Source: Bradyrhizobium sp. AZCC 2176
GTDB lineage: Bacteria > Pseudomonadota > Alphaproteobacteria > Rhizobiales > Xanthobacteraceae
Assembly: GCF_036924645.1 (NCBI RefSeq)
Contig: NZ_JAZHRX010000001.1
Coordinates: 6,289,501-6,353,500, forward strand
DNA length: 64,000 bases
Direction of reading: 5' to 3'
The notes beneath the pieces are model-generated. The model did no database searches. It was given only the letters and a program-made list of their open reading frames with translations, and was not told where the DNA came from. The translations under genes were made by a program, and so were the position numbers. This document shows, one piece after another, positions 21,877-29,813 of the stretch. How positions within the stretch are numbered: position 1 is the first letter of the stretch; every line of letters starts with the position of its first letter.

Positions 21877-24189
21877 CTATCGCGCGGCTGCCGCCTGGAT
21901 CGCGTGCCAGATGCGGGCGGGCGTTGCCGGCATGTCGAGATGCCGCACGCCGAGCGGCGCGAGCGCGCTCATCACCGCGTTCATGATGGTTGCGGGGGCT
22001 GCGATGGCGCCGGCCTGACCGCTTCCCTTCACACCCAACCGGTTGGCGCGGCTCGGAAAGTCGCCCGTCAGGCTACCCTCGAACGCCGGAAGATCGCCCG
22101 CGCGCGGCAGCGCGTAATCCATCAGCGAGCCCGAGAGGATCTGGCCGGTCTCCGCATCGAACAGCGCGTGCTCGAACAATGCCTGCCCGATGCCTTGCGC
22201 GACGCCGCCATGAACCTGCCCGAGCGTCAGGCGAGGATCGAGCAAACGGCCGTAGTCGTCGAAGATGACGTAACGATCAAGCTTCACCTCGCCGGTTTCA
22301 GGGTCGATCTCGACCTCGGCGACATGGCAGCCGTTGGGAAAGGTGTAGCGGTCGCAGAGGTGGGTCGCCTTGTACGCCAGTCCGGGCGCGACATCGTCGC
22401 CGGGCGTCTGATACGAGGCCCGCGCCACCTCCTCGAGGCTGAGTTCCTGCCCGGTCGCGGCCACGCGCAACATGCCGGCTTCGTAATGAACCGCATCGAC
22501 GCCGGCCTGCAGCAGGCGCGCCGCAAGCCGCCGTGCATTTTCGATCGCGCCTTCGGCCGCCATCAGCAGCGCGGTGCCGCCCTGATGCATGGAGCGCGCC
22601 CCGCCATGGCCGCCGCCGGCGTCGAGGTCATCCGTATCGCCTTGCCGAAACCGGAAGCGCGCAAGCGGCAGGCCAAACGCATCGGCCGCGATCTGGGCAA
22701 ATGTCGTCTCGTGGCCCTGGCCGTTGGAATGCGTGCCGACCTTCAGGTCGATCACGCCGTCCTTGCCGAAACCCACCTCCGCCACTTCATTGGGCTGGCC
22801 CCGCGACGTTTCGAGAAAGCAGGCGTAGCCGAGGCCACGCAGCCTGCCCCGCTTGCGTGAGCTTCGCCGGCGCGCATCGAATCCGGCGGCCGCCTTGACC
22901 GCGCGATTGATCGCGTGGGCAAAGCTGCCCTGCTCGACCGTAAGCCCCATCGCGCTGGAATGGGGAAAGCGGCGAAAGATATTCTTGCGCCGCAACTTCA
23001 GCGCATCGATCCCGAGCTGGTGGGCTGCAATGTCGATGCAGCGCTCGATCAGATAATTCGCCTCGGGCTTGCCGGCGCCGCGATAGGCGTCGATCGGCGT
23101 CGTGTTGGTGAATACCCCGCTGGTCTGAAAGGCGATCAGCGGAATGTCGTAGACGCCGCCCATCGCGCTCGCCATGGCCCTGGTTGGCACGCCCGCCGCC
23201 AACGTCGAGATATAGGCGCCCAGATTGGCGAAGACTTTGGTGTCGAGCGCGAGGAAGCGGCCATCGCGGTCGAGCGCCAGGCGGGCCCGGACCAGGCTGT
23301 CGCGGCCATGGACGGAGCCGACAAAGTCCTCGCTGCGATCGCCGATCCACGTAACGGGGCGGCCGAGCCGGCGTGCCGCCCACAGCACCAGCACCCATTC
23401 CGGATAGAGAACGTTCTTCATCCCGAAGCCACCGCCTACATCGGGAATGCTGACGCGAAGTTTTTCACGCGGGATACGGAAAACGGAGTCAGCGAGCAGG
23501 TCGCGGATCATGTGCGCGCCGGCGGCCGAGGCGGTCAGGTGCAGGCGGCCACTCGAGGCATCGAACTCGCCCAGCGCACCGCGTGTTTCCAGCGGCGCAG
23601 CGACGACGCGGTTGTTGACCAGCTCGCATTCCACGACATGGGCGGCGCCACGGATAGCAACTTCGACCGGGCCGATCTCGCCGCGGTTGAACTGGAACGC
23701 AATGTTGCCCCTCGCCTCCGGCCAGATCGACGAGGCGTCCGGCAGAATGGCATCCGCGATCGATACCACCGGCGGCAGCGGCACATAGTCGACCACAATG
23801 GCCTCGGCGGCATCGCGCGCGCGTTCGGCGTTCTCCGCAACCACGAACGCGATCGGCTCGCCGACATAGCGAACGACGTCGCGCGCCAACGCGTGACAGG
23901 GCGGCACCACGAGCGGCGTGGTCATCGGAATACCGGTCACCGCGCAGGGCAGCGGTCCAATACTGTCGGCAGCCAATTCCTGTCCCGTGAGCACGGCCGC
24001 AACGCCGGGCACCCGGCGCGCCGCATCGACGCTGACCGCGGCGATCTGTGCATGCGCATGCGGCGAGCGAACGACGACGCCATGAAGCGCCTTTGGCGTC
24101 ACGAGATCGGCGACGTAGCGCCCGCGTCCCCGCACGAAGCGCTCGTCTTCAAGGCGATCGATGCTGCGCCCCAATAACGGCTCGGTCAT
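21877..24189 (-). CDS. Xanthine-dehydrogenase-family molybdopterin-binding subunit, lone
   Basis: A 770-residue molybdenum hydroxylase large subunit. The N-terminal Ald_Xan_dh hammerhead (GRSIDRLEDERFVRGRGRYV, then HAHAQIAAVSVDAA) is followed by Mo-cofactor motifs: GGGFGMKN, AYRGAGKPEANYL, GTHSNGQGHETTFAQIAAD and GVKGSGQAG near the C-terminus. In the family the last motif normally ends GEAG with the catalytic Glu; here it is Gln (codon CAG). No FAD subunit and no 2Fe-2S subunit gene is adjacent, so partners must lie elsewhere or the protein may use another electron path. The ATG at 24189 is preferred; the longer TTG start at 24225 adds 12 residues. The substrate is unknown. Confidence 0.88.
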   Translation of the reverse strand: MTEPLLGRSIDRLEDERFVRGRGRYVADLVTPKALHGVVVRSPHAHAQIAAVSVDAARRVPGVAAVLTGQELAADSIGPLPCAVTGIPMTTPLVVPPCHALARDVVRYVGEPIAFVVAENAERARDAAEAIVVDYVPLPPVVSIADAILPDASSIWPEARGNIAFQFNRGEIGPVEVAIRGAAHVVECELVNNRVVAAPLETRGALGEFDASSGRLHLTASAAGAHMIRDLLADSVFRIPREKLRVSIPDVGGGFGMKNVLYPEWVLVLWAARRLGRPVTWIGDRSEDFVGSVHGRDSLVRARLALDRDGRFLALDTKVFANLGAYISTLAAGVPTRAMASAMGGVYDIPLIAFQTSGVFTNTTPIDAYRGAGKPEANYLIERCIDIAAHQLGIDALKLRRKNIFRRFPHSSAMGLTVEQGSFAHAINRAVKAAAGFDARRRSSRKRGRLRGLGYACFLETSRGQPNEVAEVGFGKDGVIDLKVGTHSNGQGHETTFAQIAADAFGLPLARFRFRQGDTDDLDAGGGHGGARSMHQGGTALLMAAEGAIENARRLAARLLQAGVDAVHYEAGMLRVAATGQELSLEEVARASYQTPGDDVAPGLAYKATHLCDRYTFPNGCHVAEVEIDPETGEVKLDRYVIFDDYGRLLDPRLTLGQVHGGVAQGIGQALFEHALFDAETGQILSGSLMDYALPRAGDLPAFEGSLTGDFPSRANRLGVKGSGQAGAIAAPATIMNAVMSALAPLGVRHLDMPATPARIWHAIQAAAAR

Positions 24190-24290
24190 GGGAAGCTGTA
24201 TGGAACCGGAGGGCTTCAAACGCAAGCCGCGCCACGGTCAAGGCCGCCGAACGGACGACCGCGAGCCGGCTCACCGCGTCGAACTCTGGC

Positions 24291-24322
24291 GACAGAGGCC
24301 CCGCAAATGCGGGGCCTCTGTC
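24291..24322 (-). terminator. Strong hairpin after the TerC gene
   Basis: GACAGAGGCCCCGC and its exact complement (14-bp arms, loop AAAT) form a perfect hairpin 33 bases beyond the TerC stop and 102 bases before the molybdopterin subunit start. No T tract follows on either strand, so it may stop RNA polymerase only with help or protect the RNA 3' end. Confidence 0.5.
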
Positions 24323-24354
24323 CGCCACCATCCGCTGGCCGGAAGCTTAATTCC

Positions 24355-25191
24355 CTACGCCGGGGCGGAACGCTCCGCGCCCTGCAGCTTGCGCTTTCGC
24401 CAGACCGATCCCGCGATCAGCACCACGACGATGCCGATGATTCCAAGGATCACCTCGCCGCCATGCCCGCCATTGGCGAACTGCGGCGCCATGCCGAGCG
24501 ATTTGAGGAGTCCATCGAGGCCGACACCGACCGGACCGTCGAAGAACGCGTGCAGCGATGGCTGCACCGCGGGGTCGGTCGCCATCACCTCGCCGGCGAT
24601 CCAGCCGAGCAAGCCCGCGCCGGCCCACACCAGCGCCGGAAGGCGCGTCAGCAGCGCCATGATCAGCGCGGCACCGGCGACGATCAAGGGAACGCTGATG
24701 GCAAGTCCGATGACAAGCAGGGGAATGCTGCCATTGGCGGCCGCGGCAACCGCGATGACGTTGTCGAGGCTCATCACGATGTCGGCGATCGCCACGATCT
24801 GCACGGCCGCCCACAGATGCGCCGCCGCGTCCACGTCGCTCTCGTCCTCGTTTTCAGGCACCAGCAGCTTTGCCGCGATCACGAGCAGCGCCAATCCGCC
24901 GACCAGCTTGAGGTACGGCAGCCCCATCAACGTCACGACGATACCGGTGAAGATGATACGCAAAAAGACCGCAACGCCGGCGCCAAGGACCATGCCCCAG
25001 AACCGCTGCCGCGGCGGCAGCCCGCGGCACGCCATCGCGATGACAAGCGCGTTGTCACCTGACAGCAGGATGTTGATCCACATGATCTTGCCGAGCGCAA
25101 CCCAGAAAGCCGGTTGCTGCACCTCGGCCTGGAACTGGCTGAAGAACGCCGAGATCGTCGCGGGATCCAAGATTTGCCACAGCCAGTTCAC
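24355..25191 (-). CDS. TerC-family membrane protein (YjbE type)
   Basis: A 278-residue integral membrane protein of the TerC family with about seven to eight helices. The two related halves carry ILLSGDNALVIAMAC (about 42-56) and DIVMSLDNVIAVAAA (about 138-152), whose paired SGDN/SLDN residues are the family signature and are thought to handle Mn(II) or Ca(II). TerC/YjbE homologues export manganese or supply metal to secreted proteins; tellurite resistance is a historical label. The gene lies 65 bases downstream of ndk on the same strand. A strong hairpin follows it. Confidence 0.9.
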   Translation of the reverse strand: MNWLWQILDPATISAFFSQFQAEVQQPAFWVALGKIMWINILLSGDNALVIAMACRGLPPRQRFWGMVLGAGVAVFLRIIFTGIVVTLMGLPYLKLVGGLALLVIAAKLLVPENEDESDVDAAAHLWAAVQIVAIADIVMSLDNVIAVAAAANGSIPLLVIGLAISVPLIVAGAALIMALLTRLPALVWAGAGLLGWIAGEVMATDPAVQPSLHAFFDGPVGVGLDGLLKSLGMAPQFANGGHGGEVILGIIGIVVVLIAGSVWRKRKLQGAERSAPA

Positions 25192-25256
25192 AAGCGTTTC
25201 TCCCCCGGCCCGTCAGCCGTTGCGCGCGGCTATTGCTGGCCGCTTTCCCAATTGAT

Positions 25257-25679
25257 TCAGCCGACGATTTCGTTGCCGGAAAAAAACTGCGCGATTTCGA
25301 TCGCGGCGGTCTCTGGTGCGTCCGAACCGTGCACCGAGTTTTCGCCGATCGACTTCGCATGCACCTTGCGGATCGTGCCGTCCGCCGCCTTCGACGGATC
25401 GGTCGCGCCCATCACGTCGCGATATTTCAAAACGGCGCCCTCGCCTTCCAGCACCTGCACCACGACCGGACCCGAGGTCATGAAGTCGACCAGTTCGCCG
25501 AAGAACGGGCGCGCCTTGTGAACGGCGTAGAAGGTTTCCGCCTGTTCGCGGGTCATGCGAATGCGCTTCTGAGCGACGATACGGAGCCCGGCCTTCTCGA
25601 TCAGGGCGTTGACGGCGCCGGTCAGATTGCGCTCGGTCGCGTCTGGTTTGATGATCGAGAAAGTGCGTTCAATCGCCAT
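25257..25679 (-). CDS. ndk: Nucleoside diphosphate kinase
   Basis: A 140-residue cytosolic enzyme that passes the gamma phosphate of ATP to nucleoside diphosphates through a phospho-His. [12 protein letters not shown] (residues 7-18) and the active-site motif [13 protein letters not shown] with His117 are complete, and the length is standard for the family. The ATG at 25679 follows a short leader (ACGTAAAC). It is transcribed leftward and TerC follows after 65 bases. No unusual residues are seen. Confidence 0.97.
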   Translation of the reverse strand: MAIERTFSIIKPDATERNLTGAVNALIEKAGLRIVAQKRIRMTREQAETFYAVHKARPFFGELVDFMTSGPVVVQVLEGEGAVLKYRDVMGATDPSKAADGTIRKVHAKSIGENSVHGSDAPETAAIEIAQFFSGNEIVG

Positions 25680-26015
25680 TGTTTACGTCCTTGCAAACCG
25701 CTGGGTGGAGAGTTGCGGGGGCTTATATCGGCGCCACCTCACGACGGCAAGCGACCCGGTGACGCGGCCTGCCGGTCATTTTCGAGGTGTTTTCGCGTGG
25801 CAAACCACCCCGAGCCCGCTCATAGGCGCCGCAAATTACAACAATTTCACGAAGGTGAACCCATTCTGTAACCGCCGTCACGCCGCCATTCAGCTTCGCC
25901 GCCGTAGACTTAACGATGATCGGACACCGGCCGCGCATCCGCGGGGCCAGGGGCGTTACGGGAGGCGATCTCACCGATGGCGCGCATTCCGCGCCAAAAC
26001 CTTGAGGAGACGATT
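25680..26015. other. Divergent intergenic region, ndk and His-rich protein
   Basis: This 336-base gap holds the leftward promoter of ndk and the rightward promoter of the His-rich secreted protein. I can see no clear palindrome or ECF motif and no conserved reading frame. The only firm element is TTGAGGAGACG before the ATG at 26016, its ribosome site. Confidence 0.5.
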
Positions 26016-26279
26016 ATGTTACGCAAACTCTCGCTTGTTGCAGTGGCCGCGGCATCGCTGGGAGCGGCCGCGCTGATGCCGACATCGGCCTCGGCCGGCG
26101 GCTGGCATCACGGCTGGCACCATGGCGGCTGGCATCACCATCATCACGGTTGGGGTGGCCCGCGCGTCTTCATCGGCGGCCCGGCCTTTTACGCCGGCGG
26201 ATATGGCGGCTGCTATGTGCGGCGCCTGGTTCCGACCCCCTGGGGTCCGCGCTGGCGGCTGGTGAACCGCTGCTACTGA
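26016..26279 (+). CDS. Small secreted His/Gly/Trp-rich protein (87 aa)
   Basis: An 87-residue exported protein. A signal peptide (residues 1-27, ending ASAG) is followed by a low-complexity stretch with about 12 His in 20 residues (WHHGWHHGGWHHHHHGWGG) and then a Tyr/Gly-rich part GGPAFYAGGYGGCY with a C-terminal VPTPWGPRWRLVNRCY containing two Cys. The PWGPRWRxVNRC ending occurs in a family of small rhizobial secreted proteins of unknown role. The His run could bind Ni, Cu or Zn; that is inference. GAGGAG lies nine bases before the ATG. It is monocistronic, closed by a clear terminator. Confidence 0.82.
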   Translation: MLRKLSLVAVAAASLGAAALMPTSASAGGWHHGWHHGGWHHHHHGWGGPRVFIGGPAFYAGGYGGCYVRRLVPTPWGPRWRLVNRCY

Positions 26280-26308
26280 GCTGATTTGAGCTTCCCCCTG
26301 AGACTGAC

Positions 26309-26337
26309 GCCCCGGCCGCCGCGCCGGGGCTTTTTTT
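26309..26337 (+). terminator. Rho-independent terminator after the His-rich protein gene
   Basis: GCCCCGGC and GCCGGGGC (8-bp arms, 6-base loop) are followed directly by seven T, 30 bases after the stop codon. Confidence 0.88.
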
Positions 26338-26485
26338 GCTCGGAACCGAATCGCAGACCGCATCTCACTACTTGTAGGCGAACGCATGCGGTCATGCACG
26401 GAAACCAATCTCGCCGTTGTGACTTGACCATTTAATATCAATCAAGCCTTGCGAATACTGCAAGGTGGAACTCATAGAGACGCCG

Positions 26486-26659
26486 ATGGATGGCCGAATC
26501 AACAACGATTTTGAACGGATCGATCACAAGACCTGCGTGTCGATCTGTGATGCCATCGGCGAACGGCTGCAGCAAAACCTGCGTCCCGACACCGAACTGC
26601 CGCCGCGCTTGCGCGAACTCGTCGATGAGTTGCGTCGCCGCGATAATGAGTTGCATTGA
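26486..26659 (+). CDS. Small hypothetical protein (57 aa)
   Basis: A 57-residue acidic helical protein starting MDGRINNDFERIDHKTC, with LPPRLRELVDELRRRDNELH as an amphipathic C-terminal helix. A GTG at 26465 would add seven residues. The composition is protein-like, with two Cys in KTCVSICDAIG, but I do not recognise a family. It lies 67 bases before the ABC-F gene on the same strand and after the terminator of the His-rich gene, so it may be expressed with either its own promoter or the ABC-F gene. Confidence 0.5.
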   Translation: MDGRINNDFERIDHKTCVSICDAIGERLQQNLRPDTELPPRLRELVDELRRRDNELH

Positions 26660-26726
26660 GGGCCAAGGACAGCCGATTTGCCGATAAATGAGTTGCGTTT
26701 GGCGCCGGGTCCGGTGACAACCCCGC

Positions 26727-28601
26727 ATGCTCTCCATCACAGATATTTCGGTCCGGATTGCCGGGCGGCTTTTGATCGACGACAGTACGGTGCAGATCGT
26801 GCCCGGCGCGCGCGTCGGCTTCGTCGGCCGCAACGGCGTCGGCAAATCGACGCTATTTCACGCGATCCGTGGCGACCTGCCGGTCGAATCGGGGAGCATC
26901 ACCCTGCCGCCGCGTTGGCGCATCGGCAGCCTGGCGCAGGAGGCGCCGGACGGCCCGGAAAGTCTCATCAATGTCGTGCTGAAGGCCGATCTGGAGCGCG
27001 ATGCGCTGCTCCGTGAGGCCGAAACCGCCACCGATCCGCATCGGATCGCCGAGATCCAGACCCGGCTGGTCGATATCGACGCGCACTCCGCGCCGGCCCG
27101 CGCGGCCGCGATCCTGAGCGGGCTCGGATTTTCCACCGCAGATCAGGCGCGGCCATGCTCGGAATTCTCCGGCGGCTGGCGCATGCGGGTGGCGCTGGCG
27201 GCGACGCTGTTCTCCGCACCGGACCTGCTGCTGCTGGACGAGCCGACCAACTATCTCGATCTCGAAGGCACGCTGTGGCTGGAAGACCATCTGGCCAACT
27301 ATCCGCGCACCGTGATCGTGATCAGCCACGACCGCGACCTGCTCGACACCTCGGTCGACCAGATCCTGCACCTCGATCGCGGCAAGCTGACGCTCTACAA
27401 GGGGACCTATTCCTCGTTCGAGGAACAGCGCGCCACCCGCGAGATGCTGGACGCCAAGCACGCCAAGCGCCAGGCTGACGAGCGCAAGCGGCTGCAGGCC
27501 TTCGTCGATCGCTTCAAGGCAAAAGCCTCGAAAGCCCGCCAAGCCCAGTCGCGCGTGAAAATGCTGGAGCGGATGAAGCCGGTCACCGCGCTGGTGACGC
27601 AGGACGTGCGCGAGATTTCGTTTCCGACGCCGGAGAAAATGCTATCGCCGCCGATCCTCGCGGTCGATGACGTCTCGGTCGGCTATGATCCGAAAAAGCC
27701 GGTGCTCAACCGCGTGACGCTGCGGATCGACACCGACGACCGCATCGCCCTGCTGGGCTCCAACGGCAACGGCAAGTCGACGCTGGTGAAACTTCTGGCC
27801 AGCAAGCTGCCGCCGTTTTCGGGCCGTATCACGCGTGCGGAGAAGCTCTCGGTCGGCTATTTCGCACAACATCAGGTCGACGAGCTCAACCTCGACGCTT
27901 CACCTTACGATCACATTCGCAAGCTGATGCCCGATGCGCCGGAAACCAAGGTACGTGGCCGCACCGGCGCGATCGGCTTTTCCGGCAAGGCCGGCGATAC
28001 CCTGGTCAAGAGCCTGTCGGGCGGCGAGAAGGCGCGACTATTGCTCGGGCTCGCAACGTTCTACGGCCCGAACATGATCATCCTCGACGAGCCGACCAAC
28101 CATCTGGACATCGACAGCCGTGCGGCGCTGGCGGAAGCGATCAACGATTTTCCCGGCGCCGTCATCATGGTCTCGCACGACCGCTATTTGATCGAAGCCT
28201 GCGCCGATCAATTGTGGGTCGTCGCCAATCAGACAGTGACGACTTACGACGGTGACCTCGACGAATACCGGCGAATGGTGTTGTCGATCGGCGACACACG
28301 CGGCGGTTCGCGCGAGCGCAGCGGCGAGCGTATCAAGGAAAACGCAAGGCCTGAGCGTGGCAAAAGCGAACGGCGAACGCCGCTGAAGCAGCGGATCGCC
28401 GTGGCCGAAGCCGAAATCGAGCGCATCACCGGCATCATCGCCAAGATCGACACGGCGCTTGCGCTGCCGGACCTGTTCGCGCGTGATCCCAAGCAGGCCG
28501 CCCAGCTCGGCAAGGCGCGCGCCGGCGCCGAAAGCGCGCTGCGGCGGGCCGAGGAAGCCTGGCTTGAGGCCAGTTCGGAATTTGACGAAGCAGCAGGCTA
28601 G
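26727..28601 (+). CDS. ABC-F family ATP-binding protein (Uup/ABCF3-like)
   Basis: A 624-residue soluble protein with two ABC domains and no membrane part. Domain 1 has Walker A GRNGVGKST (residues 34-42), signature FSGGWRMRV and Walker B LLLLDEPTN; domain 2 has GSNGNGKST, LSGGEKARLLLG and MIILDEPTNHLD. The linker between them (about 240-310) is a basic coiled region, and a C-terminal coiled tail (TPLKQRIAVAEAEIERITG) follows. ABC-F proteins act on the ribosome or, for Uup, on DNA branch structures. Length and C-terminal coiled coil favour a Uup/YheS-like member rather than an antibiotic-resistance one. No resistance gene is adjacent. Confidence 0.92.
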   Translation: MLSITDISVRIAGRLLIDDSTVQIVPGARVGFVGRNGVGKSTLFHAIRGDLPVESGSITLPPRWRIGSLAQEAPDGPESLINVVLKADLERDALLREAETATDPHRIAEIQTRLVDIDAHSAPARAAAILSGLGFSTADQARPCSEFSGGWRMRVALAATLFSAPDLLLLDEPTNYLDLEGTLWLEDHLANYPRTVIVISHDRDLLDTSVDQILHLDRGKLTLYKGTYSSFEEQRATREMLDAKHAKRQADERKRLQAFVDRFKAKASKARQAQSRVKMLERMKPVTALVTQDVREISFPTPEKMLSPPILAVDDVSVGYDPKKPVLNRVTLRIDTDDRIALLGSNGNGKSTLVKLLASKLPPFSGRITRAEKLSVGYFAQHQVDELNLDASPYDHIRKLMPDAPETKVRGRTGAIGFSGKAGDTLVKSLSGGEKARLLLGLATFYGPNMIILDEPTNHLDIDSRAALAEAINDFPGAVIMVSHDRYLIEACADQLWVVANQTVTTYDGDLDEYRRMVLSIGDTRGGSRERSGERIKENARPERGKSERRTPLKQRIAVAEAEIERITGIIAKIDTALALPDLFARDPKQAAQLGKARAGAESALRRAEEAWLEASSEFDEAAG

Positions 28602-28877
28602 GCCGGTGAACCCATAAGTCGCCGTGGATGGCTTGCTTGAGTCCGCCGTGCCCCGATAGCGACCAAAATCTCGCGGGCAGCGAAATTACGCGATGTGCCA
28701 AGAGGGAACCATTCGGCCAGGCTCTTCTCTACATTTCAGAACTGATGGCAACGCAAATTGCGCCAGCTAGCGCCTTGCCGCCAGAAGTGGCATCGCTTCA
28801 AAGATCGGCGGCGGGGAGGCATCGAGGCGTTCTCACTATCCAGGAGGGCCGTGCTCTACTTCTTTCGCGTGCGATGT

Positions 28878-29369
28878 TCAGCCAACTGGTCCGGGGATCC
28901 AATAGTCGCCGGAAAGCGGCCTAACTCTCACGCCGTAAATTACCCCGAGCTGCAAGCTTGGATCGAAATGGCGCATCGCCCGCTCATTGAGGTCAATGAT
29001 GCGGCCAGGCGTTAGTGGCCCCACGTCATTTATCTTGACGATGACCTTCTTGCCTACGGCCTCAACGAGGGCATACTTCGGCCTCGCGCCGTATTGGACC
29101 CCACCAAATTTTTGGCGCAAACTCGTCTTGATGGCAGCCGCCCAGACAGAGGGATCATAGCCCTCGCCAGAGGCTGTGTTCGGGCCGCCCTCCCGCCATC
29201 CAGGCCGGAACGGATTGTACGTAGATGCTGCGCCAACGATCGCATCCCCAGAAGCGGCATTGACGACGGCGCTTGAATGAACTGCACCGATTTCACCTCG
29301 AGCAACGGTAACAGAAATGGCAAGCGCAACTACGGCGCCGCAAATCGCGGCGCTCGAGCGAAACAACAT
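28878..29369 (-). CDS. RlpA-like double-psi beta-barrel secreted protein
   Basis: A 163-residue exported protein. The signal peptide spans about residues 1-25 (AAICGAVVALAISVTVARGE); the mature part has the double-psi beta-barrel pattern of RlpA-like lytic transglycosylases and expansins: ASTYNPFRPGW, NTASGEGYDPSVWAAAIKTS, VIVKINDVGPLTPGRIIDLN and ERAMRHFDPSLQLGVIYGVR. RlpA cleaves peptidoglycan lacking stem peptides at the septum; this protein has no SPOR domain, so septal targeting is doubtful. The ATG at 29369 follows AAGGAG. The region before it (53 codons of open frame) is unlike protein and is not counted. Confidence 0.82.
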   Translation of the reverse strand: MLFRSSAAICGAVVALAISVTVARGEIGAVHSSAVVNAASGDAIVGAASTYNPFRPGWREGGPNTASGEGYDPSVWAAAIKTSLRQKFGGVQYGARPKYALVEAVGKKVIVKINDVGPLTPGRIIDLNERAMRHFDPSLQLGVIYGVRVRPLSGDYWIPGPVG

Positions 29370-29813
29370 TACAACTCCTTGATTGATTTTTAGATGGTTC
29401 GGTTCCCGATGCCGCAAAACTTGGTCGAGCGAATGCGGATGCGTTAACGAACTCGCGCCAATTTTTTGCGGATTCGTGCCAATCCCGGCGACGGAACCGT
29501 TGTGGGAACGAGGGTGGTCCTCGCACAAGCGTTTTAGTTCTCGCCGACTAAGACAGAAATTGCGTCAGCAGCATGACTGAATAGCGCCTCTTTGTTAGGG
29601 CGTGAGCAGGAGCAAGCGTCTGACCGACGCCGCTCGGGGTCAATCGCGTCGCTTTGGCCGTCTGCGCGCTACTTCCGGTTTCCCTGCAACCGGACGGAAT
29701 TGGGTCCAGCGAGCGTGTCTCGAAAGTGCCAACATGAGACTCATGCGGTGCAGAAACGTTGGTCGCTCAAATCATTACGTGAAAAGCAGCTAACTTGAGA
29801 TCCGCCCGTCTGC
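29370..29813. other. Intergenic stretch between RlpA-like gene and broken cyclase
   Basis: About 440 bases without a supported gene. Short open frames occur near 29592-29798 but lack ribosome sites and protein-like composition. The part 29600-29770 has the mixed character of an old repeat relic; no terminator with a T tract is visible. Confidence 0.45.

Noticed and set aside
22915..24177. 420-codon open frame opposite the molybdenum hydroxylase subunit
   Set aside because: Antisense shadow without any recognised motif; the opposite strand carries all Mo-cofactor motifs.
28628..28924. 98-codon plus-strand frame between the ABC-F and RlpA-like genes
   Set aside because: No ribosome site and composition like the neighbouring repeat relic; it overlaps the end of the RlpA-like gene.
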